From the NCBI RefSeq assembly GCF_012223425.1, contig NZ_CP038799.1:3208249-3272248 (forward strand): a stretch of DNA of 64,000 nt, given 5' to 3'. This DNA is from Mycolicibacterium frederiksbergense (GTDB lineage Bacteria > Actinomycetota > Actinomycetes > Mycobacteriales > Mycobacteriaceae). Position numbers and translations under genes: made by a program. Positions within the stretch are counted from its first letter, which is position 1, and the number at the start of each line of letters is the position of its first letter. Below the pieces are notes generated by a model that ran no database searches, was not told where the DNA came from, and saw only the letters and a program-made list of their open reading frames with translations. This document shows positions 8,426 through 16,279 of the stretch, one piece after another.

Positions 8426-8914
8426 ATGATTTTCAAGGTCGGAGACACCGTTGTCTATCCACACCACGGTGCGGCGTTAATCGAGGCGATCGAAACCCGA
8501 ACCATCAAGGGTGAGCAGAGAGAGTATCTCGTCCTGAAGGTTTCGCAGGGAGATCTCACTGTTCGTGTTCCCGCTGACAACGCCGAGTACGTGGGTGTCC
8601 GCGACGTCGTCGGCCAGGAAGGCCTCGACAAGGTCTTCCAGGTGCTGCGCGCGCCGCACACCGAGGAGCCGACCAACTGGTCGCGCCGGTACAAGGCGAA
8701 TCTGGAGAAGCTTGCTTCCGGTGACGTGAACAAGGTCGCCGAGGTGGTTCGTGACCTGTGGCGTCGGGACCAGGAGCGCGGCCTGTCCGCAGGCGAGAAG
8801 CGCATGCTGGCCAAGGCTCGCCAGATCCTCGTCGGTGAGCTCGCGCTCGCCGAGAACACCGTCGACGCCAAGGCCGAGATCATTCTCGAAGAGGCGCTCG
8901 CGGCAGCGTCCTAG
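8426..8914 (+). CDS. carD: RNA polymerase-binding transcription factor CarD
   Basis: A 162-aa essential regulator that stabilises RNA polymerase open complexes. The N-terminal Tudor-like RNAP-interaction domain begins MIFKVGDTVVYPHHG; the C-terminal helical domain carries the conserved Trp in DLWRRDQERGLSAGEKRML that wedges the promoter bubble. Length is identical to M. tuberculosis CarD (162 aa). It is followed after only 18 bp by ispF; the ispD gene expected in this interval is not there. Confidence 0.98.
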   Translation: MIFKVGDTVVYPHHGAALIEAIETRTIKGEQREYLVLKVSQGDLTVRVPADNAEYVGVRDVVGQEGLDKVFQVLRAPHTEEPTNWSRRYKANLEKLASGDVNKVAEVVRDLWRRDQERGLSAGEKRMLAKARQILVGELALAENTVDAKAEIILEEALAAAS

Positions 8915-8932
8915 CCGTCACGAAGCGACGAT

Positions 8933-9412
8933 GTGACGGATCTGCGCGTCGGTCTCGGGACCGACGTTCATCCCATCGAGGCCGGGCGGCCGTGTTGGTT
9001 GCTCTGCCTGTTGTTCGACCAGGCCGATGGCTGCGCCGGTCATTCTGACGGTGACGTCGCCGCTCATGCATTGTGCGATGCGCTGCTGAGCGCGGCCGGG
9101 CTCGGCGATCTCGGTGCCGTGTTCGGTACCGATCAACCCCAGTGGCACGGTGTGGGCGGCGCGGACATGCTCCGCCACGTCCACGGTCTGCTGGCGGCCG
9201 AAGGGTTCCGGGTGGGCAATGCCGCCGTACAGGTGATCGGTAACCGGCCCAAGATCGGGCCGCGCCGCACCGAGGCCCAGAACCTGCTCTCGGAACTGCT
9301 CGGCGCGCCGGTTTCGGTGTCGGCCACCACCACCGACGGACTCGGCCTGACCGGTCGCGGTGAGGGTCTGGCGGCGATCGCGACCGCACTTGTCGTCGGT
9401 CCGCACCGGTAA
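8933..9412 (+). CDS. ispF: 2-C-methyl-D-erythritol 2,4-cyclodiphosphate synthase IspF
   Basis: A 159-aa MEP-pathway enzyme that cyclises CDP-ME 2-phosphate. The metal-binding Asp and His are in GTDVHPI near residue 10, with GHSDGDV, the IGNRPKIGPRR loop and the C-terminal SATTTDGLGLTGRGEGLAA all intact. Start is GTG 8933. In related genomes ispD lies between carD and ispF, often just upstream; here it is absent, so CDP-ME must come from an ispD elsewhere in the genome. Confidence 0.96.
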   Translation: MTDLRVGLGTDVHPIEAGRPCWLLCLLFDQADGCAGHSDGDVAAHALCDALLSAAGLGDLGAVFGTDQPQWHGVGGADMLRHVHGLLAAEGFRVGNAAVQVIGNRPKIGPRRTEAQNLLSELLGAPVSVSATTTDGLGLTGRGEGLAAIATALVVGPHR

Positions 9413-9463
9413 CGCCACGAGGCTGGTGCGACCGACGGCAGAAGGCCGGTAAGCTGGCACGTC

Positions 9464-10894
9464 GTGACTGGACTGCGGCTTTACGACACGATGGCGGGCG
9501 CCGTTCGTGACTTCGTGCCGTTGCGCCCCGGCCACGCCTCGATCTATCTGTGCGGTGCCACCGTTCAGGGGCAACCCCATATCGGGCATGTGCGCAGCGG
9601 TGTGGCCTTCGATGTGTTGCGGCGGTGGTTGACCGCCAAGGGCTTCGACGTCGCGTTCGTCCGCAACGTCACCGATATCGACGACAAGATCCTGAACAAG
9701 GCCGCCGACGCGGGCCGCCCGTGGTGGGAATGGGCGGCGACCTTCGAGCGCGCCTTCACCGCCGCCTACGAGGCGCTGGGCGTGCTGCCGCCCTCGGTCG
9801 AGCCACGAGCCACCGGGCACATCACCCAGATGGTCGAACTGATCGAGCGGATGATCGAGCGCGGCCATGCCTACGAGGGCGGTGGGGACGTCTACTTCGA
9901 TGTGCTCAGCCTGCCCGACTACGGCAAGCTCTCCGGGCACCGCATCGACGATGTGCACCAGGGCGAGGGTGCGGCCACGGGCAAGCGTGATCCGCGCGAT
10001 TTCACGTTGTGGAAGGGCGCGAAGCCGGGCGAACCGTCGTGGCCGACGCCGTGGGGACAGGGCCGCCCCGGTTGGCACACCGAATGTGTGGCCATGTGTG
10101 AGGCGTACCTGGGTGCGGAGTTCGACATCCACGCCGGCGGCATGGACCTGGTGTTCCCGCACCACGAGAACGAGATCGCCCAGGCCGAGGCCGCCGGCGA
10201 CGGCTTCGCCCGGTACTGGCTGCACAACGGCTGGGTCACCATGGGCGGCGAGAAGATGAGCAAATCGCTGGGCAATGTGCTAGCGATTCCCGCTGTGCTG
10301 CAGCGGGTTCGGGCTGCGGAGCTGCGTTACTACCTGGGCAGCGCACACTACCGTTCGATGCTGGAGTTCTCCGAGAACGCGCTGACCGACGCGGCCAAGG
10401 CCTATACCGGCATCGAGGAGTTCCTGCACCGGGTGCGCAACCGCGTCGGCGCGGTGGAACCGGGCACCTGGACCGACAAGTTCGAAGCGGCCCTCGACGA
10501 CGATCTGGCGGTGCCGATCGCGCTGGCCGAGGTGCACACCGCCCGCGCGGAGGGTAACCGGGCGCTCGACGCCGGTGACCACGACGGCGCGATGGCCGCG
10601 GCCCGGTCGATCCGGGCCATGATGGGCATCCTCGGCTGCGACCCGCTCGATGAGCGCTGGGAGTCCCGGGACGAGACCTCGGCCGCGCTGGCCGCCGTGG
10701 ATGTGTTGGTGCACTGGGCACTTGCCGGGCGCACCGAGGCGCGCGAGAAGCGCGACTGGGCCGCCGCAGACGCGATCAGGGACCGGCTCAAAGAGGCCGG
10801 CATCGAGGTCACCGACACCGCAGACGGGCCCCAGTGGTCGCTGACCGAAGCGGAGCACGGTCTGAGCGAGCGAACCGACGGGAAGAAAAACTGA
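9464..10894 (+). CDS. cysS: Cysteinyl-tRNA synthetase
   Basis: A 476-aa class I synthetase that charges tRNA-Cys. It carries the HIGH signature (PHIGHVRSG), zinc-binding residues (Cys in LCGATVQG, Cys in ECVAMC, and HHENE), and KMSKS within GEKMSKSLG. Length is close to the usual 460-470 aa. The stop codon overlaps the rlmB start (TGATG), so the two are translationally coupled. Confidence 0.97.
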   Translation: MTGLRLYDTMAGAVRDFVPLRPGHASIYLCGATVQGQPHIGHVRSGVAFDVLRRWLTAKGFDVAFVRNVTDIDDKILNKAADAGRPWWEWAATFERAFTAAYEALGVLPPSVEPRATGHITQMVELIERMIERGHAYEGGGDVYFDVLSLPDYGKLSGHRIDDVHQGEGAATGKRDPRDFTLWKGAKPGEPSWPTPWGQGRPGWHTECVAMCEAYLGAEFDIHAGGMDLVFPHHENEIAQAEAAGDGFARYWLHNGWVTMGGEKMSKSLGNVLAIPAVLQRVRAAELRYYLGSAHYRSMLEFSENALTDAAKAYTGIEEFLHRVRNRVGAVEPGTWTDKFEAALDDDLAVPIALAEVHTARAEGNRALDAGDHDGAMAAARSIRAMMGILGCDPLDERWESRDETSAALAAVDVLVHWALAGRTEAREKRDWAAADAIRDRLKEAGIEVTDTADGPQWSLTEAEHGLSERTDGKKN

Positions 10895-11838
10895 TGGCCG
10901 GAAACTCACAGCGCCGCGGCGCCATCCGCAAAGAGGGCACCAAGAAGGGCCCGGTGGTGGGCTCCGGTGGAGTGCGGCGGCGCGGGCTGGAAGGCAAGAA
11001 GGCCACGCCTGCGGCCAAGGACCGGCCGCACCATCCCGCCGCCAAGAAGGCCGCCAAGGCAGCGCGCGCGGCGCAGGGCCGACACCGCAAGACCGACGAG
11101 ACCGAGGTCGTGCTCGGGCGCAACCCCGTGGTGGAGTGTCTGCGCGCCGGCGTGCCCGCCACCGCCCTGTGGGTGATGCTCGGAGTGGACGCCGACGAGC
11201 GGATCACCGAATCCGTGCAGCGCGCAGCCGATTCCGGCATCTCGATCCTGGAGGTTCAGAAGCACGATCTGGACCGGATCGCCAGCAACGGGCTGCACCA
11301 GGGCCTCGCCCTGCAGGTGCCGCCCTACTCGTATACCCACCCCGATGATCTGCTCAAGGCCGCCCAACGCGACAGCATCCCGGCCCTGCTGGTGGCGCTG
11401 GACAACATCTCCGACCCCCGCAACCTCGGTGCCATCGTGCGCTCGGTCGCGGCGTTCGGCGGGCACGGTGTGGTCATCCCGCAGCGTCGCTCGGCATCGG
11501 TCACCGCGGTGGCCTGGCGGACGAGTGCCGGTGCGGCGGCACGCCTTCCGGTCTCGCGGGCGACGAACTTGAACCGGACCCTGAACAGTTGGTCGGACGC
11601 CGGCCTGCAGGTGGTCGGTCTGGACGCCAAGGGTGACACCGAACTGGACCAGCTGGATGCCTCCGGGCCGATGGTGGTCGTGGTGGGCTCCGAGGGCAAG
11701 GGGCTGTCCCGGCTGGTGCGGGAGAACTGCGACGCGATCGTCTCGATCCCGATGGCCGGGCCCACCGAATCACTGAACGCCTCGGTGGCCGCCGGTGTGG
11801 TGCTCGCCGAGATCGCCCGCCAGCGCCGCCGCGGCTAG
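10894..11838 (+). CDS. rlmB: 23S rRNA (guanosine-2'-O)-methyltransferase RlmB
   Basis: A 314-aa SpoU/TrmH-family methyltransferase. A basic, Lys/Arg/Ala-rich extension covers about residues 1-70. The substrate-binding domain follows (EVVLGRNPVVECL), then the SPOUT domain with NISDPRNLGAIVRS, VVVVGSEGKGLSRL and IPMAGPTESLNASVA, which form the knotted SAM site. ATG 10894 overlaps the cysS stop. It is the last gene of the carD-ispF-cysS-rlmB run. Confidence 0.95.
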   Translation: MAGNSQRRGAIRKEGTKKGPVVGSGGVRRRGLEGKKATPAAKDRPHHPAAKKAAKAARAAQGRHRKTDETEVVLGRNPVVECLRAGVPATALWVMLGVDADERITESVQRAADSGISILEVQKHDLDRIASNGLHQGLALQVPPYSYTHPDDLLKAAQRDSIPALLVALDNISDPRNLGAIVRSVAAFGGHGVVIPQRRSASVTAVAWRTSAGAAARLPVSRATNLNRTLNSWSDAGLQVVGLDAKGDTELDQLDASGPMVVVVGSEGKGLSRLVRENCDAIVSIPMAGPTESLNASVAAGVVLAEIARQRRRG

Positions 11839-11926
11839 CAAACTCCTTCGCCGGTTTTGGGGGCGCCGCCTCCACGTGCGGGTTATGGTCGATGGGCCCA
11901 TCCCAGTGGAGCCCGAGGAAGTCCCC

Positions 11927-12769
11927 ATGAGTACTCCCGCGCAGCGCGCCGCCCAGCTGGAACTCGTCGCCAGGCTCAAGTCGTCCTATCCCGAACTACC
12001 GGACGCCCCCACACCTGATCTGCTCGACCACGAGTACATCGCCGCCTATCTCAAGCCGGTCCACGACGTGGGTGGTGAACCGGACGCCCCGATGAAGTAC
12101 GAGAACAAGCAGTACGAGGCGTGGGAGGAACTCACCTACGTGATCTGCGAGGTGCTGGCCTGGCGCGGTATCTGGCTGTCCGAGGAGCGGCGCCGGATCG
12201 GCAATGTCGATGTCGGGCGCGCCGAATATCTGGGACTTCCGTACTACGGGCGCTGGCTGTTGTCGGTGGCGCGGATCCTGGTGGAGAAGCACCATATCGG
12301 ACTCACCGAACTCACCGAGCGGATGGCCGAGGTCAAGGCCCGCTACGCAGGTGGTCTCAACGGCCGCGCCGTCGAGGCTCAGCCCAGGTTCGAAGGTGAC
12401 GGGTCCGGGGTCAAGCGCAACAGCCACCATCTGCACGCGGTCGGTAAGGGTGACCCGCAGGTCTACGCCGGACTGGCCGGGCCCCCCGCGTTCGGAGTCG
12501 GTGACCGGGTGGTGGTCCGTGACGAGCTACCGGTGCTGTTCTACACCCGCACACCGGAGTACGTCCGCGGTGCCCCCGGTGAGATCGCGGCGGTGGCCTA
12601 TGAGAGCCCGGCCGCCGAGGACGAGACCTGGGATCGCCCCGACGCACCGCCGGAATGGTTCTATGTGGTGCGTTTCAACATGTCCCAGCTGTGGCACGGC
12701 TACACCGGTACCGCCACCGACACCCTCCAGACCGAGATCCCCGAACATTGGCTCAGGCCCGCCAGTTGA
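11927..12769 (+). CDS. Thiocyanate hydrolase / nitrile hydratase-type non-catalytic subunit (fused beta/alpha form)
   Basis: A 280-aa protein. Residues about 20-160 resemble the helical N-terminal half of nitrile hydratase beta (GRWLLSVARILVEKHHIGLTELTERM). Residues about 185-280 are the SH3-like C-terminal half (FGVGDRVVVRD...YVVRFNMSQLWHG). Nitrile hydratase beta subunits are usually 210-240 aa, whereas thiocyanate hydrolase ScnB (157) plus ScnA (126) add up to 283, so this looks like those two joined. GAGGAA lies 6 nt before ATG 11927. It is the first gene of a three-gene operon absent from the M. tuberculosis locus. The true substrate cannot be told from sequence. Confidence 0.75.
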   Translation: MSTPAQRAAQLELVARLKSSYPELPDAPTPDLLDHEYIAAYLKPVHDVGGEPDAPMKYENKQYEAWEELTYVICEVLAWRGIWLSEERRRIGNVDVGRAEYLGLPYYGRWLLSVARILVEKHHIGLTELTERMAEVKARYAGGLNGRAVEAQPRFEGDGSGVKRNSHHLHAVGKGDPQVYAGLAGPPAFGVGDRVVVRDELPVLFYTRTPEYVRGAPGEIAAVAYESPAAEDETWDRPDAPPEWFYVVRFNMSQLWHGYTGTATDTLQTEIPEHWLRPAS

Positions 12770-12791
12770 TTTCTGGCAGAAGGGTTTTTGC

Positions 12792-13520
12792 ATGACCGAG
12801 CACGGTGCACATCACGACCATGACCACGACCATGAGCGCACGGTGGCGCCGATGGTCGACGAGATCACCGATTTCGAAGTGCTGGAAGTAGCACTGCGCG
12901 AACTGTGCATAGAGAAGGGCATCTTCACCGCGGCCGAACACCGCCAATTCACCGAGTTCGCCGAGCAGATCGGGCCGGCACCGGCCGCGCATCTCGTGGC
13001 GCGCGCCTGGCTGGATCCCGAGTTCAAGGCACTCGCACTTGCCGAGCCGATGTCGGCCAGTAAGGAAGTCGGTGTCGATTGGATGGAACCCACCGGCTTC
13101 GGCACGCCCAGCGACTTCACCGCCTTCCAGATCCTGGAGGACACCCCGAACCTGCACAACGTCATCGTCTGTGCGCTGTGCTCGTGCTATCCGCGACCCA
13201 TCCTCGGCAACTCGCCGGAGTGGTATCGCACGCCGAATTACCGTCGGCGACTGGTCCGTTGGCCCAGGCAAGTTCTTGCCGAGTTCGGCCTGTACCTGTC
13301 CGACGACATCGAGGTGCGGGTGCAGGACTCGAACCAGAAGCACCGCTTCATGGTCATGCCGATGCGTCCAGAGGGCACCGAGGACTGGACCGAGGACCAA
13401 CTGGCCGAGATCGTGACCCGTGATTCCCTGATCGGAGTGGCACTACCGAAGCCGGGCGTCACCACCAACGTCATCACCGACACCCGTCCGGCCGTTCACC
13501 CGATCCCGGACCGGCCGTGA
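12792..13520 (+). CDS. Thiocyanate hydrolase gamma / nitrile hydratase alpha-type catalytic subunit
   Basis: A 242-aa catalytic subunit. The metal claw is Cys127-Ala-Leu-Cys130-Ser-Cys132, followed by Tyr-Pro. Cys130 and Cys132 would be the post-translationally oxidised residues that, with Ser131, bind Co(III). Length and claw position are close to thiocyanate hydrolase gamma as I recall it (243 aa, Cys128/131/133) and unlike most nitrile hydratase alpha subunits (claw near residue 110). The N-terminus has a His/Asp run (HHDHDHDH at residues 7-14) that may handle cobalt. GTGA overlap with the next gene couples translation. Confidence 0.8.
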   Translation: MTEHGAHHDHDHDHERTVAPMVDEITDFEVLEVALRELCIEKGIFTAAEHRQFTEFAEQIGPAPAAHLVARAWLDPEFKALALAEPMSASKEVGVDWMEPTGFGTPSDFTAFQILEDTPNLHNVIVCALCSCYPRPILGNSPEWYRTPNYRRRLVRWPRQVLAEFGLYLSDDIEVRVQDSNQKHRFMVMPMRPEGTEDWTEDQLAEIVTRDSLIGVALPKPGVTTNVITDTRPAVHPIPDRP

Positions 13521-13858
13521 ACACGCCGATCGCCCCGCTGCAACAGATCGTCGAACGCGATCAGGTGTGGCCGCGGATGGCCGCCAAGTACGGCGTCGAC
13601 AATCCCGTACCGCCGTGGAAGACCAGCCTCGACGGCCTGTGCGATGCCCTCGACGCCGCGTCGTGCAGCGCCGATGTGCCGAGCTTCAAGGAACGCCGCG
13701 ATGAGGAGGACGCGCTCGCGGCGACCCTGTACGCGGCCCTGCCCTATCCCGAGAACCAGTTGATGGCCTTGGCCCATTCGCTGCTCGTGCGGGGTGTGAT
13801 CACCGAGTCCGAGCTCGAAGCGCGGCTCGCCACCGTCCGCGCCCGCTTGCAGTCCTGA
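13517..13858 (+). CDS. Probable cobalt-insertion activator of the hydrolase
   Basis: A 113-aa protein whose GTG start overlaps the catalytic subunit stop (GTGA). Its C-terminal half (PENQLMALAHSLLVRGVITESELEARL) resembles the N-terminal half of the beta subunit encoded two genes upstream. That is the known relationship between nitrile hydratase accessory proteins (NhlE, P14K, P15K) and beta subunits. By analogy it should deliver cobalt to, or swap subunits with, the catalytic chain. Position after the catalytic gene also fits the cobalt-type order. It is not required to be enzymatic. Confidence 0.68.
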   Translation: MNTPIAPLQQIVERDQVWPRMAAKYGVDNPVPPWKTSLDGLCDALDAASCSADVPSFKERRDEEDALAATLYAALPYPENQLMALAHSLLVRGVITESELEARLATVRARLQS

Positions 13859-13860
13859 AC

Positions 13861-15111
13861 TCAACCTGCCCGGGTGACGGCCCACAGGCACACCACCGCG
13901 GCGATCAGCGTCAACGGGGTGGTGCACAGCCCGACCCTGCTGAACTCGGTGAACCGTGCCCGCAACCCGTCACGGTGAACGATCCCGCGCCACAACAGGT
14001 TTGCCAGTGAGCCGGGGTAAGTCAGGTTGGGCCCGATATTGACCCCGATCAGCACGGCCAGCACCGCTGCCGGTCCCACGGGCGTCACCAGCGGCAGCAT
14101 CACCAGCACCGCGGGCAGATTGTTGACGACGTTCGACAGCAGTGCCGCCACCGCGGCGATCCCCAGCAGTGCCGGCAGGCCCTGACCATCGGGGATGAGG
14201 CGGGCCATCGCGGGCTCGAGACCGTTGTTCATGACGGCGGCAACCACGACGCCGAGGCACAGCACGAATGCCAGGAACGGAAGGTCCAGTGCGGCAAAGA
14301 TCCCGGATACTGTGCTGCGCTTCTGGGCCAGGCTGCGTACGCCGAGTACGAGCGCCCCGGCCAGCGCGGCCCAGGCGGGTGACAGGCCCAGCAGTGAGGT
14401 GACCGCGAATCCGGCGAGGGTCGCGAACACGACCGCGAGCGCGAAGACCGGCACCCGCAGGGGCTCATCCGGTGTGGTGTGGTGTGGTTGGACGGACAGG
14501 TCTTTCGCGAAGATCCATCGCAGCAGCACGAACTCGACCAGGATCGCAGCCAGCCAGGGCAGCGCCATGGTGGCGGCGAAATGCAGGAATGTCAGACCGG
14601 CCGCGCTGAACGCCAGCAGGTTGGTCAGGTTCGACACCGGCAGCAGCAGCGACGCGGTGTTGGAAAGATGCGCCGTGGCATAGGCGTGCGGACGGGCCGG
14701 CACGGACAGGGCACGCGCGGTGGCGAGCACCACCGGTGTCAGCAACACCACGGTCGCGTCCAGGCTCAGCACGGCCGTGACGGCCGCCGAGATGGCGAAT
14801 ACCGAGACGAGCAAGCGATTTTGGCCGCTGGAGGTAACCCGCGCCATCAGCACGCCGGCCGCGTGGAACAGCCCGACGTCGTCGCACAGTCGCGCCAGGA
14901 CCAGGATGGCCGCCAGAAATCCGACCACCAGCGCCAGTTCGGACACCTCGGCGACCGCCGCATCCCAGGGCACCGCGCCGGTTGCGATCACCGTGGCCGC
15001 CGCGGCCACCGCGACCACGGCCTGGAAACGGGGGCGCAGCAGCGCAAATCCGAGCACCGCGGCGAGCGCGGCTACGGAGAGGGTCAGCGCCACGGATCCG
15101 TCGGCTGCCAC
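13861..15111 (-). CDS. ArsB/SLC13-type anion transporter (Rv3578-like)
   Basis: A 416-aa protein made almost entirely of hydrophobic segments (about 10-12 helices). It has features of the ArsB/NhaD ion-transporter superfamily: LSLDATVVLLTPVVL in the first half and LLSNVVNNLPAVLVMLPL in the second, the two pseudo-repeats that form the substrate site. The M. tuberculosis neighbour is annotated ArsB2, but no arsenate reductase or arsenic-type ArsR is adjacent, so substrate is open. GTG 15111 overlaps the upstream MBL gene by 28 bp; GTG 15093 is an alternative. Confidence 0.82.
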   Translation of the reverse strand: MAADGSVALTLSVAALAAVLGFALLRPRFQAVVAVAAAATVIATGAVPWDAAVAEVSELALVVGFLAAILVLARLCDDVGLFHAAGVLMARVTSSGQNRLLVSVFAISAAVTAVLSLDATVVLLTPVVLATARALSVPARPHAYATAHLSNTASLLLPVSNLTNLLAFSAAGLTFLHFAATMALPWLAAILVEFVLLRWIFAKDLSVQPHHTTPDEPLRVPVFALAVVFATLAGFAVTSLLGLSPAWAALAGALVLGVRSLAQKRSTVSGIFAALDLPFLAFVLCLGVVVAAVMNNGLEPAMARLIPDGQGLPALLGIAAVAALLSNVVNNLPAVLVMLPLVTPVGPAAVLAVLIGVNIGPNLTYPGSLANLLWRGIVHRDGLRARFTEFSRVGLCTTPLTLIAAVVCLWAVTRAG

Positions 15112-15998
15112 AGCGTCGGCAGATGCAGGCCGACACCGTCCTGCGCGGCCAGCGCGGTCAGCGTCCGCATCGTCACGTCCAGATCGTCACCGGCGTACGG
15201 CAACGCCCGCAGTGGGCGGTCCAGGGGCCGGAAGAAATCATCCCAGTGGATGAGCACGACGCGGCGCGCGCCGACGGTGCGGACGGTCTCGGCCCAGTAG
15301 TCGCGCAGGTAGGTTTCGGGCTGCAGACCGAGCTGTCCGACGCCCAGATAGACCACCTCGGCGCGCTGACCGGCCAGCGCGCCCGGCACGAAGCCGGCGC
15401 TGCCGACGACCAGCATCCGGCGCCCGCTGGGCCGGTGCGCCACCATCGTCGACCAGGCCTCGCCGCACCGGTACACCGAGGCCCGCACGGGTGGGTCGAC
15501 CGGCGCGTCGATCACACCGGGAAAGCGGTCCGGCGGGCAGTGGTCGCCGACGATCAGCGTGACCTGGAAGTTGCCGAGGCGCATCGATTCCCCGGGGGTG
15601 GCCACCACGACGCGGTCGGCGGGCAACCGGTGTCCGATGTGCGCCGCCGAGTGACCGCCGACCAGTGTCGCGCCGGTGCGTTGCGCGACCACCGCCGAGT
15701 CCATGGCATGGTCGAAGTGGGTGTGCACCGGGAGTACCGCGTCGAGGCTCCGTACCCCGAGCCGGCCCAGGCAACCGTCGATGCGGGGCTCCGACGGCGC
15801 GATCCGGCCCAGCCCTACCTGCAGCAGTGACGGCCTGCTGAAGAAGCCGTCGGTCAAGATCGCCGATGTGCCATCGGAGATCAGCAGCGTGGTGACACCG
15901 GCCCAGGTCACCGTCGGTGCTGCGGTCGTGCCGGCCGGCGGCAGGTCGAAGTACCGGGCGTAATCGTCGATATCGGGCCGGCCGGCTTTCAGACGCAT
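15084..15998 (-). CDS. MBL-fold metal-dependent hydrolase (Rv3577-like)
   Basis: A 304-aa metallo-beta-lactamase-fold protein of the UlaG/L-ascorbate-lactonase-like type. The metal motif HTHFDH is near residue 95, with further candidates in VGGHSAAHIG and GDHCPPDRF and a late His in VLIHWDDF. ATG 15998 is preferred to the TTG two codons upstream. It overlaps the transporter gene downstream, so the two are probably co-transcribed. The substrate is unknown. Confidence 0.85.
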   Translation of the reverse strand: MRLKAGRPDIDDYARYFDLPPAGTTAAPTVTWAGVTTLLISDGTSAILTDGFFSRPSLLQVGLGRIAPSEPRIDGCLGRLGVRSLDAVLPVHTHFDHAMDSAVVAQRTGATLVGGHSAAHIGHRLPADRVVVATPGESMRLGNFQVTLIVGDHCPPDRFPGVIDAPVDPPVRASVYRCGEAWSTMVAHRPSGRRMLVVGSAGFVPGALAGQRAEVVYLGVGQLGLQPETYLRDYWAETVRTVGARRVVLIHWDDFFRPLDRPLRALPYAGDDLDVTMRTLTALAAQDGVGLHLPTLWQPTDPWR

Positions 15999-16036
15999 GC
16001 CCAAAGCCTATTGCCCGAAGCTGGAGGACCCCTGCG

Positions 16037-16279
16037 CTACCGGGTCCCGTACCGGCGGCGGAACTTCTCCACCTGCCCGGCCGTGTCGAGGTGGCGGTTG
16101 GTGCCGGTCCAGAACGGGTGTGAATCGGAGGTCACGTCGACGACCACCAGTGGGTAGGTGGCGCCCTGGTAGTCGATGGTGCGGTCGCTCTTGATGGTCG
16201 ATCTGGTGACGAAGGTCTTGCCGGTGTTGGCATCCTGGAAGACCACCGGATGGTAATCGGGGTGGATATCGGGCTTCAT
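16037..16279 (-). CDS. rpmE2: 50S ribosomal protein L31 type B (zinc-independent)
   Basis: An 80-aa L31. It has no cysteine, so it lacks the zinc-binding set of the main L31 and is the 'C-minus' paralogue used under zinc limitation. It carries the type B hallmarks HPDYHPVVFQD and SHPFWTGT. ATG 16279 overlaps the stop of mrf (16276), placing both under the promoter with the Zur-like site at 17476-17500. Confidence 0.95.
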   Translation of the reverse strand: MKPDIHPDYHPVVFQDANTGKTFVTRSTIKSDRTIDYQGATYPLVVVDVTSDSHPFWTGTNRHLDTAGQVEKFRRRYGTR

